Under the pieces are notes generated by a model, which saw only the letters and a list, made by a program, of their open reading frames with translations, had not been told where the DNA came from and searched no databases. DNA of 64,000 nucleotides from Dastarcus helophoroides (taxonomy: Eukaryota; Arthropoda; Insecta; Coleoptera; Bothrideridae): assembly GCA_028583605.1 (NCBI GenBank), contig CM053332.1, positions 19,974,351-20,038,350 of the forward strand, read 5' to 3'. The position numbers were made by a program, and so were the translations under genes. The first letter of the stretch is position 1. Each line of letters opens with the position of its first letter. Of the stretch, positions 13,453 to 26,176 are shown piece after piece.

Positions 13453-14187
13453 CAAGTTGAACCAAATTTGATTTCCACTAGAGGGATTTCGTAAACTATT
13501 AGAGATACAAGGAAGCGTAAAGGGGCAAAGTAGTGCAGAATTTAATGTCTAATATTATTTCGCTGAGAAAACAATTAAATTTCAATTCGTCTTGGTTTTA
13601 TTTAGAAAAAACTAAAAATCGCCATCTTTAAAAATAAGCTGCAACTTGTTTATTTGATGTCCAATTAAAAAAATTCAAAAACTGTAATTAGCTGTTTTTT
13701 AAGATTTTTTCATTGATATAAGGTATTTTTTTCTAAATTATTTATATTTTTCCGAGAAATTATGTCAACTTGGTTATTTCTTACGGACGCCTATATTGAA
13801 TTTTACCATTTTAGAATTGGGCATATGCTTCTGATTAATTTGATATATGACATGGCATACTTCAAATGTGGCAAAGTGGGTTAAATGAACTATTTCTTAT
13901 ATTTTTAAACATAAAACTTATAGTAGGTGATGCAAGTGCCATAACTGTTAATAAATAAAAATACAGTACCTACTTACGTAACAATAATTATTAAAAAACT
14001 AAAAATATCGTAACAAACTGTGCTATATCCAAACAGTTATTAGTATAATCAGAGTGTGCATGCATTCCTTTAAATGGGGTATTTCTATGAAAACCTGTAG
14101 ATGTTTTAACATTTCCCATTTAAGCTTCCTTGTATCTCTAATGGTTTGCGAGATCCCTGTAGTGGAAATCAAATTTGGTTCAACCTG
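13453..14187. mobile_element. Mariner-type MITE, 735 bp, TA target duplication
   Basis: Long terminal inverted repeats of about 70 bp: the left end CAAGTTGAACCAAATTTG matches the reverse complement of the right end (CAGGTTGAACCAAATTTG), with scattered differences. TA flanks both sides (13451-13452 and 14188-14189). Removing the element and one TA restores CACATTC-TA-TATTTCAC, the same heptamer context found uninterrupted near 10872 and 20185. The internal 600 bp has no transposase frame, so the element is non-autonomous. TIR length plus TA target fit the IS630/Tc1/mariner superfamily. Confidence 0.88.
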
Positions 14188-14189
14188 TA

Positions 14190-15036
14190 TATTTCACATT
14201 CAACATTCTACGTTAGGCATTTTACATTTTACACTTTACATTTTACATTCTGCATTCTACATTCTACATTCCACATTCTATATTTTACATTCTACATTCT
14301 ACATTTTACATTCGATATTCTGCATTCTACATTTTACATTCTACATTCCACATTCCACATTTCACATTCTGCGTTCTACATTCTAGATTCTACATTTTAC
14401 ATTCTGCATTCTACAATCTATATTTTACATTCTACATTTCACATTCTACACTCTACATTCTACATTCCACATTCCATATTTCACATTCCACATTCTACAT
14501 TTTACATTCTACATTCTACATTCTACATTCTACATTTGACATTCTACATTTCTACATTCTACATTCTACATTCTACATTTTACATTCCACATTTCACACT
14601 TCACATTCCATATTTTAAAATTGCACATTTTACATTTTACATTCTACATTTTACATTCTACATTCACATTCCACAGTTCACATTTTACATTCATATTTAA
14701 ATTCCACATTTTACATTTTACATTCTACATTTTACATTTAACATTTTAACATTCTACATTTTACATTCTACATTTTAACATTCCACATTTCACCTTTTAC
14801 ATTCTACATTCTACATTCTGACCATTCTACATTGTTACATTTTACATGTTTAACATTTTACATTTTAACATTTACATTGACATTTTACCATGTTTACATT
14901 TGACAATTTTAACATTTTACATTCTACATTCTACATTCCACATTCCACATTTCACATTTCACATTAAACATTCCATATTCCACATTCCACCTTTCACGTT
15001 CTACATTTTACATTTAACCTTCTGCATTTTACATTA
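14190..15036. repeat. (ACATTCT)n heptamer satellite, block III
   Basis: This continues the heptamer array after the MITE. It contains TTAGGCATTTTACATTTTACAC just after the insertion and becomes more degenerate (mixed TTTAACATT and TTTACATT units) toward 14900. It ends next to a foldback element. Confidence 0.93.
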
Positions 15037-15170
15037 CATCTTCAGAGAGATAGGTTGACTATCAAAACGCGTTAGAGCAACATCTGTTGTGTTTTTAATC
15101 CTTCTTGGTTTCAGGGATTGTATTTCAGTTTTTGAAGATAACAAATCAGATCAGACCGTTTTCACCAAAA
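15037..15170 (+). mobile_element. Foldback/hammerhead element, copy 2 (decayed)
   Basis: It retains the 3' half of the family: CGCGTTAGAGCAAC at about 15068-15081, a TTGTGTTTTTAATC arm and the tail TTTTTGAAGATAAC. The core is broken: CTGAAGA is not preserved and GAAA reads AAAA. The 5' arm is missing where the element abuts the heptamer array. Probably a 5'-truncated, inactive copy. Confidence 0.7.
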
Positions 15171-17080
15171 AAAAATATATTTATCACTCTTATTATTAAT
15201 CGAAATATGTATGAATTCCTTTAAATTTTATAATTCTGGAATTTAAAGTCGTTCTAAGAAGCTGATAGAAATTCTTTCGGCCATGAAATGACTTATACAG
15301 AGTGTATCTTCCATACCACTCTCGAGGGCAAATATTAATAACCGGAGACTTATCTATAGTATCTATATCTACACTAATGTCCTGTTCAAGAAATAAGTAA
15401 TCCATTTTCCGGCTAACGATGGTTCGAAATAATTTGTTAAAAGCAGCTGTCAGAGCGAATCTTTATTTTTTTTGTCTCTTTGGATTTACGCTTTTTTTGG
15501 TTTTTATTTGTTTTTCTTTTTAACTTGGCTACTACATCATAGGAACCATCGTGTCCCATACTTATTATAAAGAGAGAACTGTTGATTGACTGAAAACCCT
15601 AAACATCAACACACAGTCGTAATTACTGAAGTCAGAAACATGAAATTTGGAAAGAAAATTCCTTTTATGGTGTAGATGAGCAGTAAAAAAGAAATTTTGG
15701 AATTTCCAAGGGGGTAAAAAGGGGTAAAATAAAGATTAGAAAGTACCATGGAACAAAGTTAATAAAGCACTTTAAAACTTAAACTTTCGTGTGAATAATA
15801 TAAGAAAAAAATTATTAGAACCGCGTTTGGGATATTTTAACAATTTGACCCTCAACAGTAAAAAGGGGTGAAATCAAACTTCGAGTTTGGTATGGAACAA
15901 AAGTTTATAAACTTAAAATGTTTCTGAAATCATCTACGAAAAAAGTAATTAAACTTGGAGCTCTAAGGGGGTAAAAAAGGGTATCAAATATTGCTAACGA
16001 AAAAATGAAAACGTTGTTTTATAACCCAAAATTTTGTATTAAAAATACATAGCATAAATAATGAGACATATAGCATAAAGGCATATTTCTGTCTTTATTT
16101 TGCATTCCTAATGAGTGGTTAAAATAAATAATATAATTACTCTGATACCCTGAATACGTATATGAAAACATTCCTAAAACAATTTATCCTATTATCAATA
16201 TCATCCGTTAGAGAGAAAAGAATAAATAAAAGTTCAGCATTTAAAAGGAAGCAGAAATAATGCTCATCAAAGCCTCAAACAGTCACATCTTATTGGACAA
16301 AAAAAGCTAAATATTTATCTAAAAGAATCAGAAACTAAAAGATCCCGTTGCAGCTGCAAGATCAGAAGTTCACAAAACAAAAAATAAAACCTTCATCCTT
16401 CAGCGTTATTGACATAAGAGAAATTGAATTTTATATAGGCTCATATCCACGCAATATATGAAATAACTGGATTGGAATGTTGACTTATATCGAACCGTAA
16501 TTCTCAACCTTGCCTTAGTTGCCCTAACGACAGAAGATTCTGGGGCTCGCTCCTGCCGGAAATGACTCGGCTTCGGGGCAAAAAACCTCACAATTTGAAT
16601 AATCATCCCACCGGCCGCATCCTGTCGCGCACGAAAAAAAAAGGATTTTAATAGAAAACGCCGTTTCGATTCCGAAAGTATAGAAAAAAAAAGGGGAAAT
16701 TCGTTTTATGCATTGTGCAACGTCCGAATCGAGCGGAAGAAAGAACAGAATATTACGTGCGCGTTTTAAGGTTTCAATTAAGTGAATTAAGGCGAGGCCG
16801 GAAAATGGAATCGCGAAATATGGATGCCACTTTACACGTTCGTGCGATTTATTAATTCGCCAATATTGCCGATATGAAATTGAGGAGATCTCAAATTAGA
16901 CATCGTTTAAGTACTTTTATTGACAGTGAACACTAAAATGAGCATGGAAAAGGTTTTACTGTCATTACTGTTCTTAATATGGCAGCCAGCACCAGCTTAT
17001 CGAAGTTATGGAGTGATTTGACCCACTACAGAACTGTGCAATTTTTTTATGACATTTATTCCCAATTTTTTGATTTAGAG
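15171..17080. other. Low-copy DNA with a short GGGGTAAAA minisatellite
   Basis: No gene is recognised. From about 15650 to 15990 a degenerate unit of about 110-150 bp recurs, marked by GGGGTAAAAAGGGG-type segments near 15710, 15858 and 15968 and by ATGGAACAAA. The part from about 16600 to 16900 is less repetitive and somewhat richer in CG and could be conserved non-coding DNA, but nothing in the sequence alone proves that. Confidence 0.4.
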
Positions 17081-17084
17081 AGAG

Positions 17085-17240
17085 ATGTATCGTTCTGAAG
17101 ATGATAGCTTGGCTATCGAAACGCGTTAGAGCAACCTTTGTTGTGTTTTTTAATCTTTCTTGATTTCAGGGGACAAGTTATGTATTTCAGTTTTTGAAGA
17201 TAACCAAGGACCAGTCAGTTGCACCAAAATCCATTGTACG
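17085..17240 (+). mobile_element. Foldback/hammerhead element, copy 3
   Basis: The hammerhead core is intact: CTGAAGA (17095-17101), one unpaired T, stem II GATAGC (17103-17108) with loop TTG and GCTATC (17112-17117), GAAA (17118-17121), palindromic CGCG and TT, then AGAG (17128-17131). The base just before the core is T, but the next bases do not pair well with AGAG, so stem I is weak. The 3' arm (GTGTTTTTTAATCTTTC) and tail (GAAGATAACCAAGGACCAGT) match copy 4; the 5' arm is absent. Confidence 0.75.
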
Positions 17241-18940
17241 ATTAAAAAATCTCTCAAATTTTCCACCACAACGTAGAATTGTCAAATTTGTATAGAATTT
17301 TCGAGATTTCTGTTTTTTATGCATTTCGAAACCTTTTTTTATTTCAGGAATTTTGAATTTAGATTTAGATTTTCAAGATATCTTTTACATGTTACATTAT
17401 GAGTATTTTCCCATTTTGTCAAAATCCTTGTGTTCCAGTAGCGTAGCTATTGAGATGCAGGAGTGTGTCATGAACAAGGGCCCTCCTAGCCAAAGAATCC
17501 CCTCATTGTTTTTCCTTTTGCAGAATTCAGAACACTAAAATTTTGAAAAAATCGGTTTTAAATTTCGAATTCTAAACTCATGGGTTTTTAGCGAACTTCA
17601 AGAAAAACGAAGTTCTGTGTTAACACGGAAATTTCGACATTAATGTCGAAATTTCCAAAAAAACACCCTAATTATATTAAAAAAAAATTCTCGAAATTTT
17701 GAGCTAGTTATCTTTTTAAGTAAAAGATTACTTACTCCTAAAACTAAAAGAGTGGAATTGCATTTCCAGACCTCAGATGCGAAGTATTTTTTGAAGAGGT
17801 GCTGCGGTTCCCAGGTAGAATAAAGAACGAAAGGTGGATATAGAGGTGATCCGTCATTAGTGACACTCTCGGGCTCGGGCTTACCTTCAGACCCAACTTG
17901 AACGGGAAATTTCCGAGGATGTCACGTATAGTGGGATGCATTATTGATTGAAGTTTGTGTAGGGACTCTGTAAGCCATGCAGCTGACTTATTTATCGAAT
18001 TTGAACAGAACGTCGTCCGTTGCGGCTTCAGCTTGACCTAGAACAGGCCCCAAGCCATATTCGGGTTTATCATCTGACAATTTATTCTCGATAAATTTAT
18101 TTTGTGTTTTGTATGCAGCGAGCGGCGAAGTTGTTGTTGGTTTTATTTAATATTTCATGACAACGTTGTGAAAACCTTTAATACTACTTTCAATTTATAT
18201 TCAGATTGTCGAATATTAAAATCCGGTCAAGTGGGAGTCTTAGAAAGATTTCCGCATTGCAAAGTATACAGAAAAGTTTGCAAGGCAACCACAACAAAAA
18301 TAAAAACTGCAACTCGTAATTCTGAAAAAATAATCAACATTAAAACAAAGTACTAATAATGCTATTAGGAAAAGAGAATTTAATTTAAAAGTTCTGATTT
18401 TTTTTTAATTTGTTTTAGAAATTTGGCAGACTTGAGTCCAAATTTAAGAAAGTTTTAAAAAATATTCAGTTTTCTTTCTAGACATTTCTACTTTTTTACG
18501 AAATTTCTCAATTTTTGTTTTCGACATTTCAACTTAAGATGTTTTAAATTTTCTATAAACAGTTGTTTCTTTTCTCGCTTTGTTCCCAAAAAGATGCTTC
18601 TTAAAATGTCTCTTTTACGAAATTTGGATTTTATTCTCGAATTTTTGGCCTTTATTCACGAAAGTCAAGTTTTTAAGGCGAGATATTGTTAGTAATTTGG
18701 TGGTTTCTGTATAAAGTAAGTGAAAACTCTCTCGAGAAAATGCAGCTTCACGTACATCCGGCCTGATAGAACTCGATTTGCCCCAACGACGACAGAAAGG
18801 GCTCCTTTTAAGCCGCACTCAATACATATCATATGTGTATCTATTCGCATGGAATGTCAATGAGAATTCGAAATAACAAGGAAACAAACGAATCATTCGA
18901 AGAGACGTAACGAAGAGAGGTTTTGTTTCTTCTTTTTTTG
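17241..18940. other. AT-rich low-copy DNA, no gene seen
   Basis: Only short open frames (up to 84 codons at 18102-18356), none with recognisable features. Parts near 17530-17700 and 18380-18700 show the dispersed AAATTTCGAC motif. Confidence 0.4.
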
Positions 18941-18958
18941 TGGCTGTTGATGCGACTG

Positions 18959-19940
18959 TGATGAATAAGTACCAATTAAATTTTAAAACTAATCCACTAA
19001 GAACTAGTATTCAGTTTTCAGTTTTCAGTTTTCAGTTTTCAGTTTTCAGTTTTCAGTTTTCAGTTTTCAGTTTTCAGTTTTCAGTTTTCAGTTTTCAGTT
19101 TTCAGTTTTCAGTTTTCAGTTTTCAGTTTTCAGTTTTCAGTTTTCAGTTTTCAGTTTTCAGTTTTCAGTTTTCAGTTTTCAGTTTTCAGTTTTCAGTTTT
19201 CAGTTTTCAGTTTTCAGTTTCAGTTTTCAGTTTTCAGTTTTCAGTTTTCAGTTTTCAGTTTTCAGTTTTCAGTTTTCAGTTTTCAGTTTTCAGTTTTCAG
19301 TTTTCAGTTTTCAGTTTTCAGTTTTCAGTTTTCAGTTTTCAGTTTTCAGTTTTCAGTTTTCAGTTTTCAGTTTTCAGTTTTCAGTTTTCAGTTTTCAGTT
19401 TGCAGTTTTCAGTTTTCAGTTTTCAGTTTTCAGTTTTCAGTTTTCAGTTTTCAGTTTTCAGTTTTCAGTTTTCAGTTTTCAGTTTTCAGTTTTCAGTTTT
19501 CAGTTTTCGGTTTTGGTTTTCTTTCAATGAAGACATCGATTATTTTTTTAAATTGCAGCTTTCAGTTCTCAACTTTCAGTTTTCAATTTACGATTTTTGG
19601 TTTTCAGTTTTCAGTTTCCATTTTTCACTTTTCATTTTACAATTTTTACATTTCACTGTTTACTTTTCACATTTCACTTTTCATTTTTCGCTTTTCAGTT
19701 TTTAACTTTCAGTTTTTTTCCATTACAAACTTCGATGGTTTTTTAAAATTTGAACCTTTTTTCGAAACATTTAATTTTTCTAGATACTTCAAATTTCTGC
19801 TTCTCAAAAGATCGACCTTTTTATGAAAATTTTGATTCATTTTTCTTAAGAATCTGACTTTTTAGATTAAAAAGTTTTTATGAATTGCGTAAAACAAATT
19901 TAAAAAAATTCAAACTTTTCTTGAAAATTTCAAATTTTTT
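18959..19940. repeat. Duplicated module around (CAGTTTT)n, copy 1
   Basis: A left flank of about 50 bp (GATGAATAAGTACC to GAACTAGT), a (CAGTTTT)n core and a right flank of about 430 bp (from GGTTTTCTTTCAATGAAGAC) recur in the same order at 21905-22790. The duplication therefore involved the whole module rather than independent growth of two arrays. Confidence 0.9.
19012..19508. repeat. (CAGTTTT)n heptamer array, about 71 units
   Basis: Almost perfect 7-bp tandem array with one 6-bp unit near 19216 and one C-to-G-type change giving TTTGCAG near 19400. It reads QFSVFSF in all three forward frames. Each unit contains TTTTCAG, a 3' splice acceptor-like string on the plus strand. Confidence 0.98.
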
Positions 19941-19949
19941 CCAATTTCT

Positions 19950-21900
19950 TCATTCTACATTCTACATTTAACATTCTACAATTTTACATTTTACCTTTTA
20001 CTTTCTTCTACAATATGTCTTCTACACTCTATATTCCACATTCTATATTTCACATTCAATATTCTACATTCTGCATCATACATTTTATATTCTACATTTT
20101 ACATTCTGCATTCTACGTTCTACATTATGCATTCCACCTTCCACTTTCTATCTTCTACATTCTCTTTTCTACACTCCACATTCTATATTTCACATTCAAC
20201 ATTCTACGTTGGGCATTTTATATTTTGAACTTTACATTTTACATTCTGTATTCTACATTATACATTCCACATTCTACATTATACATTATACATTCTGCAT
20301 TCCACATATCACATTCAACATTTTACATTTTACATTATACATTCTCCATTTTACATTCTACATTCTACATTTTACATTCTACATTCTACATTCTACATTC
20401 TACATTCTACATTCTACATTCTGCATCCTTCATTCTACATTCTACATTTTACATTTAATGTTCTACATTTTACCTTCTACTTTCTACCTTTCTACAATCA
20501 ATCTTTTACACTCTACATTCCACATTCTATAGTTAACATTCAACATTCTGCATTATACATTTTATATTCTACATTTTACATTCTGCATTTTACGTTTTAG
20601 AGTTTACATTATGAATTCCATCTTCTACTTTCTACCCTCTACATTTTATTTTCTACACTCCACATTCTATATTTCACATTCAACATTCTAGGTTAGGCAT
20701 TTTATATTTTACACTTTACATTTCACATTCTGCATTCTACATTTTACATTCCACATTCTACATTATACATTCTGCATTCTACATTCCACATTTCACATTC
20801 TACATTATACATTCTACATTCTATATTCTGCATTCTACATTTTACCTTTTACATTTTACATTCCACATTCTACATTACATATTTCACATTATACATTCTA
20901 TATTCTATATTCTGCATTCTACATTTTACATTTCCCATTCTTCATTTAACATTCTACAATTCTACATTCTACCTACTACTTTCTACCTTCTACATTTCTC
21001 ATTTCAACGTTCAACCTTCTACATTAGGCATTTTTTATTTTACACTTTTTGTTCTACATTCTTTATTATACATTCTGCATTCTACAATTTACATTCTACA
21101 TTCTACATTTTACATTCTACATTCTACATTTTACATTCTACATTCTACATTTTACATTCTACATTCTACATTCTAGATTTTACATTTAACATTCTACAAT
21201 TCTACATTTTACCTTCTACTTTTCACCTTCTACAATCAATCTTCTACACTCTACATTCCACATTCTGTATTTCGCATTCAACATTCTACATTCTGCATCA
21301 TACATTTTATCTTCTACATTTTACATTCTGCATTTTTCGTTCTACAGTCTACATTATGCATTCCACCTTGTACTTTTTACCTTCTACATTCTATTTTCTA
21401 CACTCCACATTCTATATTTCACATTCAACATTCTAGACTTTACATTTAACATTCTTCACTCTACATTTTACATTTCACAGTCTACATTCTACATTCCACA
21501 TTCTACATTTTACATTTTACATTCTTCATTATACATTTTGCATTTTACATTCCAAATTCCACATTTTACATTCTACATTATACATTATACATTCTACATT
21601 CTACATTCTATATTCTGCATTCTACATTTTACCTTCTACATTTTACATTCTACATTCTATATCCTACATTTCACATTCCACCTTCTACATTCTACATTCT
21701 ACATTTTGCATTCTACATTCTACATTTAACATTCTACATTTTACCTTTTACTTTCTACCTTTTACAATCTATCTTCGACACTCTACATTCCACATTCTAC
21801 ATTCTACATTTAACATTCTACAATTCTACATTTTACCTTTTACTTTCTACCTTCTACAATCTATCTTCGACACTCTACATTCCACATTCCACATTCTACA
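19950..21900. repeat. (ACATTCT)n heptamer satellite, block IV
   Basis: Heptamer array with the same higher-order pattern as block II: the stretch from about 19960 to 20250 aligns closely with 10660-10930, including ACAATATGTCTTCTACACTC and GTTGGGCATTTTATATTTT. It lies between the two CAGTTTT modules. Confidence 0.95.
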
Positions 21901-21904
21901 TACA

Positions 21905-22790
21905 TGATGAATAAGTACCAGTTAAATTTTAAAACTAATCCACTAAGAACTAGTTTTCAGTTTTCAGTTTTCAGTTTTCAGTTTTCAGTTTTCAGTTTTC
22001 AGTTTTCAGTTTTCAGTTTTCAGTTTTCAGTTTTCAGTTTTCAGTTTTCAGTTTTCAGTTTTCAGTTTTCAGTTTTCAGTTTTCAGTTTTCAGTTTTCAG
22101 TTTTCAGTTTTCAGTTTTCAGTTTTCAGTTTTCAGTTTTCAGTTTTCAGTTTTCAGTTTTCAGTTTTCAGTTTTCAGTTTTCAGTTTTCAGTTTTCAGTT
22201 TTCAGTTTTCAGTTTTCAGTTTTCAGTTTTCAGTTTTCAGTTTTCAGTTTTCAGTTTTCAGTTTTCAGTTTTCAGTTTTCAGTTTTCAGTTTTCAGTTTT
22301 CAGTTTTCAGTTTTCAGTTTTTGGTTTTCTTTCAATGAAGACATCGATCCTTTTTTTAAATTGCAGCTTTCAGTCCTCAACTTTCAGTTTTCAATTTTCG
22401 GTTTTTGGTTTTCAGTTTTCAGTTTCCAGTTTTCACTTTTCATTTTACAATTTTTACATTTCACTGTTTACTTTTCACATTTCACTTTTCAGTTTTCATT
22501 TTTCGCTTTTCAGTTTTAACCTTCAGTTTTCTTCCAATACAAACTTCGATCGTTTTTTAAAATTTCGACTTTTTTGAAAATTTGAACCTTTTTTCGAAAC
22601 ATTTAATTTTTCTGGAAACTTCAAACTTCTGCTTCTCAAAAGATCGACCTTTTTATGAAAATTTTAATTCATTTTTCTTAAGAATCTGACTCTTTAGATT
22701 AAAAAGTTTTTATGAATTGCGTAAAACAAATTCAAAAAAATTCAAACTTTTCTTGAAAATTTCGAATTTTTTCCAAATTTTGACACAAAT
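21905..22790. repeat. Duplicated module around (CAGTTTT)n, copy 2
   Basis: Second copy of the module at 18959-19940, with the same left and right flanks and about 52 near-perfect CAGTTTT units at 21957-22318. Flank differences are few, so the duplication is moderately recent, while unit number differs (about 71 against 52). Confidence 0.92.
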
Positions 22791-22886
22791 TTTTGTTCAT
22801 TTTTCACAATTTCGACTTTTTAAACTTTAACGTTGCCTACTTAATGTTTCAAATTTTTTATTAAAATTTTAATTCTCTTTTAAGGT

Positions 22887-23930
22887 CTTCAGTTTTCAGT
22901 CTTCAGTTTTCAGTCTTCAGTTTTCAGTCTTCAGTTTTCAGTCTTCAGTTTTTAGTCTTCAGTTTTCAGTCTTCAGTCTTCAGTTTTCAGTCTTCAGTTT
23001 TCAGTCTTCAGTTTTCACTCTTCAGTTTTCAGTCTTCAATTTTAAGTTCTCAGCTTTCAGCTTTGAGTTTTCAGCTTTCTTCTTTCAGCTTTCAATTTTC
23101 AGTTTTCAGCTTTTAGTTTTAAGTTCTTAATCTTCAGTTCTCAGTTTTCAATTCTCAATCTTCAGTTCTAAGTCTTCAGTTCTCAGTCTTCAGTTTTCAG
23201 CTTTTGTATTTATAAATATATGGGATTAAATAATCGGTCTGAAAACTGAAAACAATTAAATACTTGTTTTTTTTCTCAACATATTGATGGCCAAAAAAAA
23301 AATTTAATTCTCCTTTAAGGTCTTCAGTTCTCAGTCTTCAGTTTTCAGTCTTCAGTTTTCACTTCTCAGCTTTCAGCTTTGAGTTTTCAGCTTTTTTCTT
23401 TCAGCTTTCTGCTTTCATGTTTCAATTTTTAGTTTTCAGATTTTAGTTTTCAATTCTTAATCTTCAGTTCTCAGTTTTCAGTTCTCAATCTTCAGTTCTA
23501 AGTCTTTAGTTCTAAGTCTTTTGTTCTCAGTCTTCAGTTTTCAGCTTTTGTACCTATAAATATATGGGATTAAATAATCGGTCTGAAAACTGAAAACAAT
23601 TAAATACTTGTTTTTTTCCCAACATTTTGATGGCCAAAAAAAATTTTAATTTTCCTTTAAGGTCTTCAGTTTTCAGTCTTCAGTTTTCAGCTTTGAGTTT
23701 TCAGCTTTCTTCTTTCAGCTTTCTGCTTTCAGGTTTCAATTTTCAGTTTTCAGATTTTAATTTTCAATTCTTAATCTTCAGTTCTCAGTTTTCAGTTCTC
23801 AATCTTCAGTTCTAAGTCTTCAGTTCTCAGTCTTCAGTTCTCAGTCTTCAGTTTTCAGCTTTTGTATCTATAAATATATGGGATTAAATAATCGGTCTGA
23901 AAACTGAAAACAATTAAATACTTGTTTTTT
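22887..23930. repeat. CTTCAGTTTTCAG minisatellite with 310-345-bp tandem units
   Basis: Mixed CTTCAGT and TTTCAGT heptamers alternate. A non-heptamer spacer (ATATATGGGATTAAATAATC, then GGTCTGAAAACTGAAAAC and a T run) recurs at about 23221, 23565 and 23879, giving three tandem higher-order units. Each spacer contains a short AAAACTG segment in the opposite orientation to the surrounding CAGTTTT. Confidence 0.9.
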
Positions 23931-23934
23931 TTTT

Positions 23935-25325
23935 CCAGCATATTGATGGCCAAAAAAATCCCGCACTACTTTGCCCATTTAAGCGAATTGCCATATTCAC
24001 TAAGAACGAAGATACTTATGTTATCTCACGTCCCACAGTGAACTATCCTGTAGGAGAATAATTTATTAAATAAAACAAATGTTAAGAATTTAAACAACTA
24101 ACGAAACCAAATAAATAAAAACTACAACAAAATAATATATAGTATTGGGCTATAATCTTCTTTCCTTTTCGCTTAAAAAAAAACTATTTGCCAATTTTTA
24201 CTTCAACTGTTCAGTCGTTAAGGAACAACAAACACTGATAAACACACGTTTCCATTTATAACGTAAGATTGGATTGAACTTCCCTTAACATTTGAGCAAT
24301 TTTCTTACATATACCCGCAAATAAAAATATCGAAGATGACTCTAAATACGTGACTGTTTTCTCGGAATATGGCACAAGTCTAACAAAATATTTCAATATA
24401 ACAGTAGTGCAATTATTGTCAACAGAACCAAAGCCCAAAGAGCAGATTTTCCAGTCTTTGCCAATTTCAATTATTGAATCTATCATGTCTGTCCTCTCTC
24501 TATCTTGAATTTGTTTCACGTTGAACTTCATCTTTTATACATGGCCTTTTCTAGTTGAGTTTTTTGCGGCGTTTCCCGGGAATTCAAAGTTTACGTCAAT
24601 TTCTCCACAACTACTTCAGCTTTTACTTTAAAAATCCTCTTTCAATTCAGGGAAGGATTCCTTCCAGTTTAATTGAAGCAGCGCTCGGAATATTTCAGGG
24701 GATCTTAGTTGCATTTATTTATTTACGGCATCCGTCATATATTTGAGCAATAAGGTAACGTTTTGACATAGAACGTTTTATTTAAAGGAAAGTTTTTATT
24801 GTTGTTTGAAAAGTTGAGCTGTTGCGCCTGAAGCTGAAAAATGTACTAAATTAAATGTTATTTTGCTCTTTTGTTAGCAATTTCGAGAATTAATAACGCT
24901 TTCTTCGTTATAAATCAATAATAAATAAATACCAGAATAATTTTTTTTAAAACTTTGGGTTGAAAGTAATGGCTGTATTCAAATGAAGTTTTCACAATCA
25001 AAATATTGCCTCTCGAGTGAATTTTTGTTTTGACAAGTTTTTCTTTGAATATTTTTACTTATTCTGCAATTTTTGCTTTCAAAATTTTCTTCAAATTTGG
25101 ACCTTTATATTTGTCATTTTTTCGAAAAAATGCACTTTTATTGCAAATGTTGGGTTTTTGAAAATTTTCTCTATTTTTTTTTCGAAAATCTCATCTCTCA
25201 AAATTTTAACTCTTAAAGTTTTGTTTTGATTTCCACTTTCTTTAAAATGTTTTGTTATGAAAGTTTTGATTTTAAAAATCTTAAGTTTTCGATGTTAAAA
25301 CTTTGTTTCTGAGGTCGATTTTTTC
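23935..25325. other. Low-copy DNA, no confirmed gene
   Basis: AT-rich DNA. One minus-strand frame at 24256-24531 (91 codons, beginning MKFNVKQIQDRERTD) has a more mixed residue composition than the repeat-derived frames here, but it matches no family I know and has no visible neighbouring exon. From about 25000 the sequence turns into dispersed TTTTGACTTTT-type DNA. Confidence 0.35.
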
Positions 25326-25329
25326 AATT

Positions 25330-26176
25330 TTCTGTTTTCAGATTGCCAGTGTTCAACTTTCAGCTTTCGGGATTTAATTTTCGGTTTTCAGTTTTCAGTT
25401 TTCAGCATTTAGCAATCAGCCTTCAGCTTTCAGTGTACAGCTTTCAGTTTTCGGCTTTCAGTTGGCAGTTTTCAGTTGTTAGTTTTCAGTTTTCAGCTTT
25501 CGGTTTTCGGCTTTCGGTTTTTGGTTTTTAGTTTTTAGTTTCAGTTGCAGTTTTCAGTTTAAATTTTCAGTTTCAATTTTCAGTTTTCAGATTCATTTTT
25601 CAGTTTCAGTTTCCAGTTTCAATTTCAGTGTTCAGATTCAGGTTTCAGTTTTCAGTTTTCAGTTTCAGTTTTCAGTTTCAGTTTTCAGTTTCAGTTTTCA
25701 GTTTCAGTTTTAGTTTCAGTTTTCAGTTTTCAGTTTCAGTTTTCAGTTTTCAGTTTTCAGTTTTCAGTTTTCAGTTTTCAGTTTTCAGTTTTCAGTTTCA
25801 GTTTTCAGTTTTCAGTTTTCAGTTTTCAGTTTTCAGTTTTCAGTTTTCAGTTTTCAATTTTCAGTTTTCAGTTTCAGTTTTTCAGTTTCCAGTGTTTTCA
25901 GTTTTCAGTTTTCAGTTTTTCAGTTTTCAGTTTTCAGTTTTCAGTTTCCAGTTTTCATGTTTCAGTTTTCAGTTTTCAGTTTTCATTTTCAGTTTTCAGT
26001 TTTCAGTTTCCAGTTTTCAGTTTTCAGTTTTCAGTGTTCAGTTTTCAGTTTCAGTTTTAAGTTTTCAGTTTTTCAGTTCAGTTTTTCAGTTTTCAGGTTT
26101 TCAGTTTTCAGTTTTCAGTTTCAGTTTTCAGGTTTTCAGTTTTAGTTTCAGTTTTCAGGTTTTCAGTTTCAGTTTT
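25330..26176. repeat. CAGTTT/CAGTTTT array, forward arm
   Basis: Mixed 6-bp and 7-bp units (CAGTTT, CAGTTTT), degenerate at the left and more regular from about 25630. It forms the left arm of the palindrome centred near 26177. Confidence 0.93.

Noticed and set aside
9703..13460. Long plus-strand frames of HSTFYIL repeats
   Set aside because: They are the 21-bp cycle of the ACATTCT heptamer; parallel frames overlap and break at array interruptions.
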